Below, in pieces: positions 1 through 7,911 of a DNA stretch of 18,686 nt. Below the pieces are notes generated by a model. That model searched no databases and was not told the origin of the DNA. It was given only the letters and a program-made list of their open reading frames with translations. The DNA is taken from the NCBI GenBank assembly GCA_944326445.1, contig CALVDZ010000019.1:1-18686 (forward strand). Direction: 5' to 3'. The DNA is from an uncultured Helicobacter sp. (GTDB taxonomy: Bacteria; Campylobacterota; Campylobacteria; Campylobacterales; Helicobacteraceae). Position 1 is the first letter of the stretch; each line of letters starts with the position of its first letter. Position numbers and translations under genes: made by a program.

Positions 1-410
1 AACTGCAAATAATGAAAAATGATTAAATAGCGTTGTACAGGGTATTTTATGAATTATGCAATGGATTCCTATCTCCCGGCCACTTCAATAATCCTAACAA
101 CTGCTACAATCTAACCAACCTCACAATACCATCTGTTGAGATTCCGTCAAAAACCTTGCCCCTAAAGCTGTGATTTTGCTTTTAGATTTTTTTAAGATTC
201 TAGTAATTTACAAAATTTTGCGTGACGAAACCTGTGTATCGCTTTATGGAGGGTGAATCTCCACTCGCTCCGCTGCGCACCCATACACTTCCAAAATCTA
301 CCTGTTTAGATTCTTTAGATTCTGCAATGTTATTGATTGTTGTGGATTCTGCAAATGCCAGATTTAGCCGCCGCTGTGGCTGTGTTTAGGGTTTTAGATT
401 CTAAGTCAGC
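1..410. other. Non-coding left flank of lpxK
   Basis: No convincing gene is visible here. The stretch is AT-rich, carries repeat copy A (about 224-288), and has several AGATTCT heptamers between about 195 and 405. GATTCTGCAA occurs twice as a direct repeat (318-327 and 345-354). The minus strand of about 60-170 reads as two short open stretches in one frame separated by a stop, which might be a decayed gene, but no start or family can be assigned. No strong terminator for lpxK was found; the GC-rich stretch near 368-380 gives only a weak 4-bp stem. Confidence 0.6.
224..288 (-). repeat. Dispersed repeat, copy A
   Basis: Read on the minus strand, this segment aligns with copies at about 9110-9175 and 18607-18673. 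Shared blocks with copy C include AGTGTATG at the start, AGCGGAGCGAGTGG in the middle, then ATTCAC and AAGCGATA. A 17-nt hairpin at 247-263 (stem TGGAG/CTCCA) sits exactly where copy C has a TGGCA/TGCCA stem, so two stem pairs differ by compensating changes. Indels shift the reading frame between copies, so a conserved peptide is unlikely. The boundaries were drawn by eye and may be off by several bases. Confidence 0.7.
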
Positions 411-1313
411 CTAGGATTGCGATGTGATATAAGAATCTATGCGCTCAAGTATATTTGGCTTGATACGCAGGTGCAGGCGCAGCACGCTAAGGTTTAAGCC
501 CATATGCTCGAGCTTCACCTCATCTTTGGAAGTTACCAAAAGGCTTGTGGCATCGTATCGACGCATAGATTCTCGCAAACTCGCCTCATCAAAGGTGCTA
601 TGATCTTGAAGTGTGATTTTACCCACCACGGAGGGCAAAAACTCATCAAGGCGTGCGGGGTTTGCGATGGCGGTAAGTAGGAGCATTCTGGGCGTTGGAT
701 TCTCTACAAAGACTTCACGCGTGTAGTCCTCCCCCTCGCACACGAGCAAATCCGCACATTTGTAGAGATAGGGCATCTCACGATACATTCCGCTTGGGAG
801 CAAAAACGGAAAATAGGGCTCAAGCTTTGGGCGCAGCAAAATATTGAGCTTTTTAAAATGGAATCTAAATCCATCATCTAAAAACACGCATTGTGCGCCG
901 AGTTCTTTGGCTTTTTGTATCGCTTGCTTGCGGTTTTTGGAGACGATGACGCTGGAGTTTGGCAGGCTTTTGGCAAGCAGATAGGCTTCATCGCCGGCTT
1001 GGGGCTGTGTGCAGAGAATCTCGCCATTGTGGCTCACCACCACAAGTCCCTTGCTCTGGCGTTTGTAGCCGCGTGAGATAATCGCGCTGTGCGGATAGGA
1101 TCTCGCTATCTCAATGATAAAAGGTGTCTTGCCACTGCCGCCCACGATGAGGTTGCCCACGCTCACGATGGGCAGCCCAAAATCGTGATAGCGCGCGCAT
1201 TTGCGGCGCAAGGTCGCACTGAGGGCGTATATAAGCGAGATTGGCAAAAGTGCGAAGCTAAGGAGTTTTTGGGCAAAAGAGGGACTATAAAAGTAAGAAT
1301 CTATAAAGCGCAT
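411..1313 (-). CDS. lpxK: Tetraacyldisaccharide 4'-kinase LpxK
   Basis: LpxK phosphorylates the 4' position of the lipid A disaccharide precursor at the inner membrane, the sixth step of the Raetz pathway. The 300-residue protein has an N-terminal hydrophobic helix (about residues 15-33), a P-loop with VGGSGKTP at 57-64, SRGYKR at 80-85, GDEA at 107-110 and DDGF at 146-149. These match the SRGYGG, GDEP and DDGLQ family motifs. Length is near the usual 300-330. The ATG at 1313 has an AAGGAG ribosome site just upstream. It lies 16 nt after nadE on the same strand; the same nadE/lpxK neighbourhood is known from H. pylori, so co-transcription is likely. Function is confident. Confidence 0.95.
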   Translation of the reverse strand: MRFIDSYFYSPSFAQKLLSFALLPISLIYALSATLRRKCARYHDFGLPIVSVGNLIVGGSGKTPFIIEIARSYPHSAIISRGYKRQSKGLVVVSHNGEILCTQPQAGDEAYLLAKSLPNSSVIVSKNRKQAIQKAKELGAQCVFLDDGFRFHFKKLNILLRPKLEPYFPFLLPSGMYREMPYLYKCADLLVCEGEDYTREVFVENPTPRMLLLTAIANPARLDEFLPSVVGKITLQDHSTFDEASLRESMRRYDATSLLVTSKDEVKLEHMGLNLSVLRLHLRIKPNILERIDSYITSQS

Positions 1314-1329
1314 AATGCTCCTTTGGGAG

Positions 1330-2178
1330 TTATTTGGGCGCGAGAATTGTAGGCATTTTTGCCTTAAAAGTATTCATAAAGATTCTGTGCAGCAAAGAAT
1401 CTATGAGCGCGGGCGCAAAGCCCTGTGGGAGCAGAGAATCTCTAAGTAGGCTAATGATGGCTGTATCAGCAAGGCTGAGGTTTGTAAGACAGAGATTTTT
1501 GGCACTAAGGCTAGATTGCAAGGCTTGCAAAAATGGATCGATTTGCGCGTAGGTATAGCCTAGATCGCCCTCATCGCTTTGGTTTTCAAACAAATCCGCG
1601 CTTGGCTTTTTATCAATGATGGCTTGGGGGACTTCAAGGGCTTTGGCGAGTGTGAAAACCTCGGTTTTATAGAGCTCACCTATGGGATTAATCGCGCACG
1701 CCAAGTCCCCATATAGCGTGCCATAGCCAAGCATAATCTCGCTTTTGTTGCTCGTGCCTATCACAAGGGCTTGGTGTGTCGCGGCAAAATCATAGAGATG
1801 TATCATACGCATACGCGCGCAAAAATTCCCAATACGCGTCCTTTGCGCTGAATCTAGTGGGGCTGAATCTGTGGGAGAATAAAGGGCGTTTTGCTCTCTA
1901 AATAATTGCTCAAATGCCGCAATGGAGGTGATTGTGTAGGCGATATTGTGGGCTTTGGCAAAGCTTATGGCGTCCTCTAGATGTGTGTGGCTAGAGCTAG
2001 AAGATGGGAGCAGCAACGCGTGGAGATTGTGCCCAAAGACATTGACACAGAGTTTTGCCACCACGATAGAATCTATCCCCCCGCTTAAACCCACCACGAC
2101 TTTTTCAAAGCCTCTTTGATGCACTTCCTGTCGTAGCTTATCCTGTATAGTCGTAATCTGTGTGAGAATCTGGCACAT
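1330..2178 (-). CDS. nadE: NH3-dependent NAD(+) synthetase NadE
   Basis: NadE amidates nicotinic acid adenine dinucleotide to NAD using ATP and ammonia. This is the short form (282 residues) without a glutaminase domain. Visible motifs are the PP-loop SGGIDS at 32-37, GTSNKSE at 141-147, a KTE stretch near 171, KKPSADL near 190 and DEGDLGY at 202-208. I chose the ATG at 2178 because AGGA lies 6 nt upstream; the TTG at 2184 would abut the ribosome site directly. Residues about 102-112 form a loop with two Asp-Ser pairs, encoded by two GAATCT words on the opposite strand, which looks like a lineage-specific insertion. It is the first gene of the probable nadE-lpxK unit. Confidence 0.94.
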   Translation of the reverse strand: MCQILTQITTIQDKLRQEVHQRGFEKVVVGLSGGIDSIVVAKLCVNVFGHNLHALLLPSSSSSHTHLEDAISFAKAHNIAYTITSIAAFEQLFREQNALYSPTDSAPLDSAQRTRIGNFCARMRMIHLYDFAATHQALVIGTSNKSEIMLGYGTLYGDLACAINPIGELYKTEVFTLAKALEVPQAIIDKKPSADLFENQSDEGDLGYTYAQIDPFLQALQSSLSAKNLCLTNLSLADTAIISLLRDSLLPQGFAPALIDSLLHRIFMNTFKAKMPTILAPK

Positions 2179-2218
2179 ACTCAATCCTTATGGGAAATTC
2201 TGATTTGGGAGAAAGGAA

Positions 2219-2224
2219 AGCATA
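2219..2224 (-). promoter_or_regulatory. Probable -10 box for nadE-lpxK
   Basis: TATGCT on the minus strand is preceded by TGC, forming an extended -10 element, and lies about 40 nt before the nadE start. The upstream DNA is very AT-rich, as is usual for sigma-70 promoters in Helicobacter, where a -35 box is often not recognisable. This is inferred from sequence only. Confidence 0.45.
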
Positions 2225-2297
2225 GCAGATTTTGGCAAAAATAATAAAAATTTAAGTTACTTTTACCTAACATAAAAAGTTTTTTACTTACTCTAGG

Positions 2298-2303
2298 TAT
2301 AAA
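2298..2303 (+). promoter_or_regulatory. Probable -10 box for petABC
   Basis: TATAAA lies 28 nt before the petA ATG and follows an AT-rich stretch with T runs (2228-2287). It points away from the nadE -10 box on the other strand, so the roughly 150-nt gap is a divergent promoter region. No operator could be identified. Confidence 0.5.
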
Positions 2304-2330
2304 CGACAACTCGCTATGGAAGGAGATATG

Positions 2331-2834
2331 ATGTCTGAAAATGTCAAAAGACGAGACTTTCTTGGTATGGCATTAGGAGGCGTAGCAGCAGTGGGCGCGG
2401 CAGCCTCATTGTATGCGATGAAACGATCTTGGGATCCATTGCCAAGCGTGGTATCTGCTGGCTTTACCACGGTGGATTTGAGCGGACTGCAGGAAGGGCA
2501 GCTAAGCACAGTGGAGTGGAGAGGTAAGCCGGTATATATCCTCAAAAAGCAGAGCGGCAGCCCAAAGGTAGAGGGCAGGGATTTTGAGATTAATGGTGCT
2601 CTTTATACGGTTGGGATTCAGATTTGCACGCATTTGGGATGCATTCCGGGATTTGATGAGAAAACTCAAGGCTTTTTATGCGCGTGCCACGGCGGGCGTT
2701 TTGACGCTTCTGGTGTCAATCAGCCCGGCACTCCGCCACCGCGCCCTATGGAGATACCTCCGTTTAAGATTGATGGGATGAAAATGGTGCTAGGCGAAGA
2801 GGGTGCGGAATATCAAGCACTTAAAAAGGCATAA
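2331..2834 (+). CDS. petA: Rieske iron-sulfur subunit of bc1 complex
   Basis: This is the [2Fe-2S] subunit that takes the first electron from quinol at the Qo site and passes it to cytochrome c1. The 167-residue protein starts with a twin-arginine signal (KRRDFLG, Arg7-Arg8) followed by a hydrophobic Ala/Gly helix that should stay as a membrane anchor, as is known for Rieske proteins. The cluster motifs are CTHLGC at 99-104 and CACHGG at 117-122; the ligands would be Cys99, His101, Cys117 and His120, with a Cys104-Cys119 disulfide. GGAG at 2322-2325 leaves 5 nt to the ATG at 2331; starts at 2316 and 2328 lie before or too close to it. First gene of petABC, 14 nt before petB. Confidence 0.95.
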   Translation: MSENVKRRDFLGMALGGVAAVGAAASLYAMKRSWDPLPSVVSAGFTTVDLSGLQEGQLSTVEWRGKPVYILKKQSGSPKVEGRDFEINGALYTVGIQICTHLGCIPGFDEKTQGFLCACHGGRFDASGVNQPGTPPPRPMEIPPFKIDGMKMVLGEEGAEYQALKKA

Positions 2835-2848
2835 GGGAAGGAGCAGAT

Positions 2849-4069
2849 ATGGAAGTAAAGAAAGCAAATGGGATCGTGGATTGGCTTGATCAACGCATTG
2901 CTATCAAAAAACTCATAGAGGTTTTGGCGACAAAGTATTGGGTTCCAAAAAATATTAACTTTTTGTGGGCAATGGGTGTGATTTTATTGACACTTTTTAC
3001 GCTGCTTGTTGTGAGCGGGTTTTTCTTGCTTATGTATTACAAGCCTGATACCAAGTTGGCATTTGATAGCGTCAATGATACGATTATGCGCGAAGTTGCG
3101 TTTGGTTGGCTATGGCGGCATATACACGCAGTGGCAGCGAGTATGGTGTTTTTGATTATCTATATCCATATGTTTGTGGCTGTGTATTATGGCTCTTACA
3201 AGCGCGGGCGAGAGATGATTTGGATTGGTGGTATGCTGCTTTTTGTGGTTTTTTCTGCGGAGGCGTTTAGCGGCTATATGCTTCCTTGGGGGCAGATGAG
3301 CTTTTGGGCGGCTGCGGTGATTACGAATTTGCCAAGCGCTATTCCGGGCATTGGACCTGATTTGGTTGAGTGGGTGCGAGGGAACTTTGTGATTGCAGAT
3401 TCTACGCTGACGAGATTCTTTATGCTGCACGTATGTTTGCTACCTATTGTGATTTTGACACTTATTGCCTTGCACTTCTACACACTTAGAGTGCCTCATG
3501 TCAATAACGAAGACGGCGAGGAGATAGACTTTGAAGCAGAGGCGAGAAAATATGAAGAGGGCAGGAAAAAAGAAGCAAAGGTTATCAGTTTTTGGCCTGA
3601 TTTCTTGAGCAAAGATATTTTTGTCGTGAGCGTGTTTATGATGCTCTTTTTCTACCTCGTGTGCTATCACTTCAATTTTGCAATGGATCCAATCAACTTC
3701 GAGCCTGCAAACAATATGAAAACCCCAGCGCACATTTATCCAGAGTGGTATTTCTTGTGGAGTTATGAAGTGCTTAGAGGCTTTTTCTTTAGCGCAGATG
3801 TGGGGCTTATCGCATTTGGTATCGCACAAGTGGCATTTTTGTTCTTACCTTGGCTTGATAGAAGTCCTGTGGTAGCTCCTGCGCATAAGCGACCGCTATT
3901 TATGGTATGGTTTTGGGTGCTTATCATAGACTTGGTGGTGCTCACGATTTTTGGTAAATTGCCACCAGAGGGTATTAACAACCAAATCGGGCTTGTAGCG
4001 GCATTGGGCTTTTTGGTATGGGTGTTTGTCGCACTGCCTGTGGTAACAATGATGGAAAGAAAAAAATAA
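2849..4069 (+). CDS. petB: Cytochrome b of bc1 complex
   Basis: This membrane subunit holds the two b haems and both quinone sites. At 406 residues it is full length, with the N-terminal four-helix part and the C-terminal part in one chain. Haem-ligand candidates are His93 and His107 in helix B and His194 and His209 in helix D. PEWY at 298-301 is the Qo-site signature and fits a low-potential menaquinol enzyme less clearly than PDWY-type motifs would. The helix D spacing is 15, as in cytochrome b6, and not 14 as in mitochondrial cytochrome b. A charged Glu/Lys-rich linker lies at about 223-245. A GGAAGGAG ribosome site precedes the ATG. Translationally linked to petA and petC. Confidence 0.96.
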   Translation: MEVKKANGIVDWLDQRIAIKKLIEVLATKYWVPKNINFLWAMGVILLTLFTLLVVSGFFLLMYYKPDTKLAFDSVNDTIMREVAFGWLWRHIHAVAASMVFLIIYIHMFVAVYYGSYKRGREMIWIGGMLLFVVFSAEAFSGYMLPWGQMSFWAAAVITNLPSAIPGIGPDLVEWVRGNFVIADSTLTRFFMLHVCLLPIVILTLIALHFYTLRVPHVNNEDGEEIDFEAEARKYEEGRKKEAKVISFWPDFLSKDIFVVSVFMMLFFYLVCYHFNFAMDPINFEPANNMKTPAHIYPEWYFLWSYEVLRGFFFSADVGLIAFGIAQVAFLFLPWLDRSPVVAPAHKRPLFMVWFWVLIIDLVVLTIFGKLPPEGINNQIGLVAALGFLVWVFVALPVVTMMERKK

Positions 4070-4081
4070 GGAGTGCGTGCT

Positions 4082-5191
4082 ATGAGAGAACTTAAAATTT
4101 TAGCGATTGTTGTAGTAATCGTAGGTATTCTTTATTGGGGCGTGGAGCCCTTGGCGCACTCTGTGTTTCACCCAAAGGCAGCACCTAGTGATTTTGCCTT
4201 TAGAGATTTAGAGCGTGTGGATCTCTCTAAGGCAGATGTGCAAAGGGGTAAAGATCTTGTAGAATCCAACTGCACGGCTTGCCACAATATCAAAGCCATA
4301 GGAGTGGATAATGGTGTGATCGCATTCCCCGGTGGCAAGGGAGAGGTTACAACGCCTGATCTCTCGACTGCTGGAGCATTGTATGATGAGAATTTCCTCG
4401 CGACTTTGATTGTCGATCCCCTAAAGGCTACTAAGCTCGGGCATAAATTTAGCGATGAGAATCCTTTCCCTATGACTCCATACGATGGGGATAAGCAGGA
4501 TGTCGCGGATATGGTGGCGTTTTTAAAATCCATCGGTGCTACAAGCCTTAAGCATAATGTGCTGCATTCTGATGAATACGCTACCAAAAAAGAGGCACTT
4601 GAAAAAAGCACATTGACAGATTCACAAAAAGAGATGGCACTCGCTAAGCTAGAGGAGCAGCTCACTAATAAGGCAGTTTTTACCGATGCGTGTAGTCGAT
4701 GCCATAGCATCAAATACGATGAGCCAAAGACAAAAGAAAAGCTAGAGGCTAATGAGGCTAAGAAAAAGAATATCCAAGGCTATCTTGGCGCGGAGGCACC
4801 CGATCTCTCTATGATGATTAGGAGCAAGGGCGAGCATTATTTACAAGGCTTTATCAACGATCCACAAAAAGTCTCTTATGACGCGATCAAACAAGCCATC
4901 ATCGCTAAGCAAGGCTCATTGCCAGAGAACACGACTAAGAGCGAATGGCAGGAAGCCGATGATTATAGCAATCTCGCAAAAGAGCTTGGCGTAATGCCTA
5001 ATGGTCTCTCTATGCCGCGCGTGGGACTCACAGAGCAATCTCAAGAGCGCGTTATCGCGTATTTGGAATCTATTGGGGATTCTAAAAAGCACGAGCGCGA
5101 GAGTCTTGGGGTGTATATCATCATATTCTTTGGAATCTTAAGCGTGTTGGCATTCTTATGGAAGAAAAAGATATGGAGAGATTTGCACTAA
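4082..5191 (+). CDS. petC: Two-haem cytochrome c1-type subunit
   Basis: This subunit passes electrons from the Rieske protein to periplasmic cytochrome c. The 369-residue protein has an N-terminal membrane helix (about 4-20), two haem c sites (CTACH at 64-68 and CSRCH at 204-208), and a C-terminal membrane helix (about 345-362) followed by a Lys/Arg-rich tail, so both ends are anchored and the haem domains face the periplasm. It is unrelated in layout to single-haem mitochondrial c1 and matches the two-haem form known in Campylobacterota. The ATG at 4082 is 8 nt after AAGGAG (4068-4073); the GTG at 4073 overlaps that site. It follows petB by 12 nt and ends the operon. Confidence 0.93.
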   Translation: MRELKILAIVVVIVGILYWGVEPLAHSVFHPKAAPSDFAFRDLERVDLSKADVQRGKDLVESNCTACHNIKAIGVDNGVIAFPGGKGEVTTPDLSTAGALYDENFLATLIVDPLKATKLGHKFSDENPFPMTPYDGDKQDVADMVAFLKSIGATSLKHNVLHSDEYATKKEALEKSTLTDSQKEMALAKLEEQLTNKAVFTDACSRCHSIKYDEPKTKEKLEANEAKKKNIQGYLGAEAPDLSMMIRSKGEHYLQGFINDPQKVSYDAIKQAIIAKQGSLPENTTKSEWQEADDYSNLAKELGVMPNGLSMPRVGLTEQSQERVIAYLESIGDSKKHERESLGVYIIIFFGILSVLAFLWKKKIWRDLH

Positions 5192-5231
5192 AAAAGCCTA
5201 AGAGATTCCTTGATTCTTGTGGGCTTTTGTT
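5191..5231 (+). terminator. Terminator after petC
   Basis: An inverted repeat pairs AAAAGCC (5192-5198) with GGCTTTT (5222-5228). The interior can add an AAGAG/TTCTT stem, and the right arm ends in T residues. It begins on the petC stop codon and lies just before the rpsO -10 box, so it should separate petABC from rpsO. The T run is short, so termination may be partial. Confidence 0.55.
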
Positions 5232-5232
5232 G

Positions 5233-5238
5233 TAGAAT
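5233..5238 (+). promoter_or_regulatory. Probable -10 box for rpsO
   Basis: TAGAAT lies 36 nt before the rpsO ATG, directly after the petC terminator. The same hexamer is used at the proposed rpsB promoter. There is no clear -35 box. Confidence 0.5.
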
Positions 5239-5274
5239 ACGCGCCTTTATTACATTACCATTTAGGAGGTCATT

Positions 5275-5547
5275 ATGGCTTTAGATATGGCGAAAAAGAA
5301 AGAGATTATCGCAAAATTTGCTCGCGATAGTAAGGACACAGGTTCTTCAGAAGTGCAAGTGGCACTTTTGAGCCAGAGGATTGCAGATTTGACTGCACAC
5401 CTCAAAGCAAATCCCAAGGACCACTCAAGCCGCTTGGGATTGCTAAAACTCGTGGGACAGAGAAAATCTCTCCTAGGTTATCTTAAGCGCACACAATATG
5501 AGCGCTATGTCAAGCTCATCACAGAGCTAAAGCTTAAGGACAGATAG
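5275..5547 (+). CDS. rpsO: 30S ribosomal protein S15
   Basis: S15 is a primary 16S rRNA binding protein of the small-subunit platform. The protein is 90 residues, the usual length, with the family features GSSEVQVALLSQRI (about 23-36), the DHSSR.GL block in the middle, and the LLGYLK..QYERY region near the C terminus. The ribosome site TAGGAGGT is strong and well spaced from the ATG. It is transcribed alone: a promoter lies upstream and a hairpin terminator overlaps its stop codon. In E. coli S15 represses its own translation through a leader pseudoknot; the leader here is short (about 30 nt) and I cannot show such a structure. Confidence 0.98.
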   Translation: MALDMAKKKEIIAKFARDSKDTGSSEVQVALLSQRIADLTAHLKANPKDHSSRLGLLKLVGQRKSLLGYLKRTQYERYVKLITELKLKDR

Positions 5548-5577
5548 TCCCTAAGCTCCCCTCCCCCTTTCTTTTAC
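5531..5577 (+). terminator. Terminator overlapping the rpsO stop codon
   Basis: The arms AGCTTAAGGAC (5531-5541) and GTCCCTAAGCT (5547-5557) pair over 11 positions with one A-C mismatch around a 5-nt loop. The stop codon TAG (5545-5547) is inside the hairpin. A pyrimidine-rich tract with several T residues follows (5558-5577). The hairpin is strong, but the tail is mixed C and T. Confidence 0.6.
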
Positions 5578-5599
5578 CTCGTTTTTCCCTCAAATGTGT

Positions 5600-5605
5600 T
5601 ATACT
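5600..5605 (+). promoter_or_regulatory. Probable -10 box for aspA-sppA-tilS
   Basis: TATACT lies 34 nt before the aspA ATG in an AT-rich context after the rpsO terminator. It would serve the three overlapping genes that follow. No separate promoter is obvious before sppA or tilS. Confidence 0.45.
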
Positions 5606-5638
5606 CCAAAGTGATACAAAACTTACAGGAGTGTGGCT

Positions 5639-7054
5639 ATGAAAACACGAAAAGAGCACGATTTTATCGGCGAGTTAGAGATTTCCGATGATGTGTATTA
5701 TGGGATTCAGACTTTTAGGGCGATGGAGAATTTTAATATCACAAAGGAGCGTTTGAGCAACTTTCCCGTGTTTATCAAGGCTCTAGCACAAGTCAAAAAG
5801 GCTGCTGCTTTGGCAAATTTCGAGCTCAATCTCCTCGATGAAAAAATCAAAAACGCCATTGTGTATGCGTGCGATAGAATCATCGCTGGTGAGTATCTCG
5901 ATCAGTTCGTCGTGGATATGATACAAGGCGGGGCGGGCACAAGCACCAATATGAATGTCAATGAGGTGGTGGCAAATGTCGCGCTTGAGTATATGGGGTA
6001 CAAAAAGGGCGAGTATGAGCACTGCCACCCAAACGATCATGTCAATCTCTCTCAATCCACAAACGACGCGTATCCCACCGCATTGCGCCTAGCCCTCTAT
6101 GAGCGTTTGTTTGATCTCATAGAATCTATGCAGATTCTCAAAACTTCCTTTGAATCCAAAGCCAAGGAGTTCGCCCATATCCTCAAAATGGGTCGCACGC
6201 AGCTCCAAGACGCAGTTCCTATGACGCTAGGGCAGGAGTTTCAGACTTTTGCTGTGATGCTTGGCGAGGATATGCAGCGTGTCAAAGAAGCCCAAGATCT
6301 CGTGCGTGAGATCAATCTCGGGGGGACGGCTATCGGCACGGGGATTAACTCCCACCCAGATTACCCAAAGATTGTCGAGAAAAAACTCCAAGAGGTTACC
6401 AATCGCCCCTTTGTTACCGCGAGCGATCTCATAGAAGCCACCCAAGATACCGGTGCGTATGTGCAAGTGAGCGGTGTGCTAAAGCGCGTGGCGACAAAGA
6501 TTTCTAAAATCTGCAACGACTTGCGACTGCTAAGCTCGGGACCGCGCGCGGGGCTCAATGAGATAAATCTCCCCAAAATGCAGCCCGGTAGCTCGATAAT
6601 GCCGGGCAAAGTCAATCCCGTGATCCCTGAAGTCGTCAATCAAGTGTGCTTTAGCGTGATTGGCAATGATATCACTATTACCCTCGCTTCCGAGGCAGGG
6701 CAGCTCCAGCTCAATGTCTTTGAGCCAGTCATCGCGTATAGTTTGTTTAACTCCATCGTGCGGATGAAGCGCGCGTGCATCACTCTAGCCCAAAAATGCG
6801 TCGATGGCATCACTGCAAATGAAGAAGTGTGCAGGGATTTTGTGTTTCATAGTATCGGTATCGTAACCGCGCTAAACCCCTACATCGGCTATGAAAATTC
6901 TGCCAAAATCGCCAAAGAAGCCCTACAAACGGGCAAAAGCGTGTATGAGCTCACCCTAGAGCACAAGCTTTTGAGCAAAGAGGAGCTTGATGAGATTTTC
7001 AAACCCCAAAATATGCTAAACCCGCATATGAGGGAAGTGAAGGGGCATAAATGA
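5639..7054 (+). CDS. aspA: Aspartate ammonia-lyase AspA
   Basis: AspA splits aspartate into fumarate and ammonia, feeding amino-acid carbon into the TCA cycle and fumarate respiration. The 471-residue protein shows the aspartase/fumarase superfamily blocks GGAGTSTNMN (about 97-106), SQSTNDAYPTA (about 138-148) and the catalytic-loop signature GSSIMPGKVNP (317-327). That signature continues as VIPEVVNQ, which is typical of aspartase and differs from fumarase C. I took the ATG at 5639, 8 nt after ACAGGA; the in-frame GTG at 5633 is too close to that site. Its stop overlaps the sppA start (ATGA), so the two are translationally coupled. Confidence 0.95.
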   Translation: MKTRKEHDFIGELEISDDVYYGIQTFRAMENFNITKERLSNFPVFIKALAQVKKAAALANFELNLLDEKIKNAIVYACDRIIAGEYLDQFVVDMIQGGAGTSTNMNVNEVVANVALEYMGYKKGEYEHCHPNDHVNLSQSTNDAYPTALRLALYERLFDLIESMQILKTSFESKAKEFAHILKMGRTQLQDAVPMTLGQEFQTFAVMLGEDMQRVKEAQDLVREINLGGTAIGTGINSHPDYPKIVEKKLQEVTNRPFVTASDLIEATQDTGAYVQVSGVLKRVATKISKICNDLRLLSSGPRAGLNEINLPKMQPGSSIMPGKVNPVIPEVVNQVCFSVIGNDITITLASEAGQLQLNVFEPVIAYSLFNSIVRMKRACITLAQKCVDGITANEEVCRDFVFHSIGIVTALNPYIGYENSAKIAKEALQTGKSVYELTLEHKLLSKEELDEIFKPQNMLNPHMREVKGHK

Positions 7055-7911
7055 TGAAAGTTTTACGATTTTTAGGGAAGTGCATTGGCTTTGTCAATAC
7101 CAACTTTAAGGCACTCGTGCTGATACTCATCGTGCTCTTTGTGCTTGGAAGTATGCAGGATACGGAGATAGAGGAGCCAAATCTCGCCAAGCTCTACCTC
7201 AATACGCCTATTTTTTCGGCAAATTCTATAGAATCTCAGATTCAAAATATCAAAAAAAACCCGAGCATTAAGGGCGTGCTGCTCGTGATAGATTCACCGG
7301 GTGGGAGCGTGAGTGCGAGCATAGAGGTGGCGGATATGCTTAAAAAACTTGGCGAGGATTTGCCAGTGGTGGCGTATGTGCAGGGCTCTATGGCGAGTGG
7401 GAGCTACTATGCGGGTATGTATGCCAGCGAGATTGTCGCAAATCGCGGCGCGCTCATTGGCTCCATTGGCGTGATTTTTAGCGGTTACAATATCTCCCAA
7501 CTCTTAGAAACCCTAGGCATACAGGAGCAAGTGCTCAAAAAGGGCACATACAAGGAAGTGGGCACGATGTCTCGTCAGTGGAGCGAGCAGGAACGAGAGT
7601 TTTTGGACAATCTCTTAGATGAGCAATACACAATGTTTGTCGATGATGTCAAACAGGCAAGGGGGCAGAGGCTCACGCAAGATTCAGAAGCGTTTGCACA
7701 GGGCAAAATCTTTAGTGCAAAGGCAGCATTAGAACTAGGGCTCATCGATAGGGTAGGTAGCCTGCACGATGCCACGGAGATTCTCAAAGAGAGGGCAAAT
7801 GTGAGCGAGGCAGTGTGGCTAAAGAAAAGCAAAGTCGATAGCTACCTTGAGCAGTTTCAAGATTCACTCATTAGCAAAGTCCTCTCATTAAGTGCACCTA
7901 GCCTCCGATAA
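7051..7911 (+). CDS. sppA: Signal peptide peptidase SppA-type S49 protease
   Basis: This is a membrane-bound serine protease that degrades cleaved signal peptides. The 286-residue protein is the short, single-domain form. A membrane helix lies at about 20-34. The S49 core includes DSPGGS at 81-86, the nucleophile region MASGSYY (Ser116), and GTYKEVGT with the likely catalytic Lys168; this Ser-Lys pair fits the known family mechanism. The residues after the nucleophile read GSYY, where many homologues have GGYY. The start overlaps the aspA stop, and a second ATG directly follows, so the first Met is uncertain by one codon. The stop overlaps the tilS start by one base. Confidence 0.92.
   Translation: MMKVLRFLGKCIGFVNTNFKALVLILIVLFVLGSMQDTEIEEPNLAKLYLNTPIFSANSIESQIQNIKKNPSIKGVLLVIDSPGGSVSASIEVADMLKKLGEDLPVVAYVQGSMASGSYYAGMYASEIVANRGALIGSIGVIFSGYNISQLLETLGIQEQVLKKGTYKEVGTMSRQWSEQEREFLDNLLDEQYTMFVDDVKQARGQRLTQDSEAFAQGKIFSAKAALELGLIDRVGSLHDATEILKERANVSEAVWLKKSKVDSYLEQFQDSLISKVLSLSAPSLR

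Noticed and set aside
368..380. Terminator for lpxK
   Set aside because: The GC-rich stretch forms only a weak 4-bp stem and has no T run on the minus strand.
4168..4713. Minus-strand open frame of 181 codons inside petC
   Set aside because: It is antisense to the haem c motifs of petC, is Ser/Leu-rich without family features, and is a shadow frame.
5633..5641. GTG start for aspA
   Set aside because: It lies 2 nt after the ACAGGA ribosome site, which is too close; the ATG at 5639 has 8 nt.
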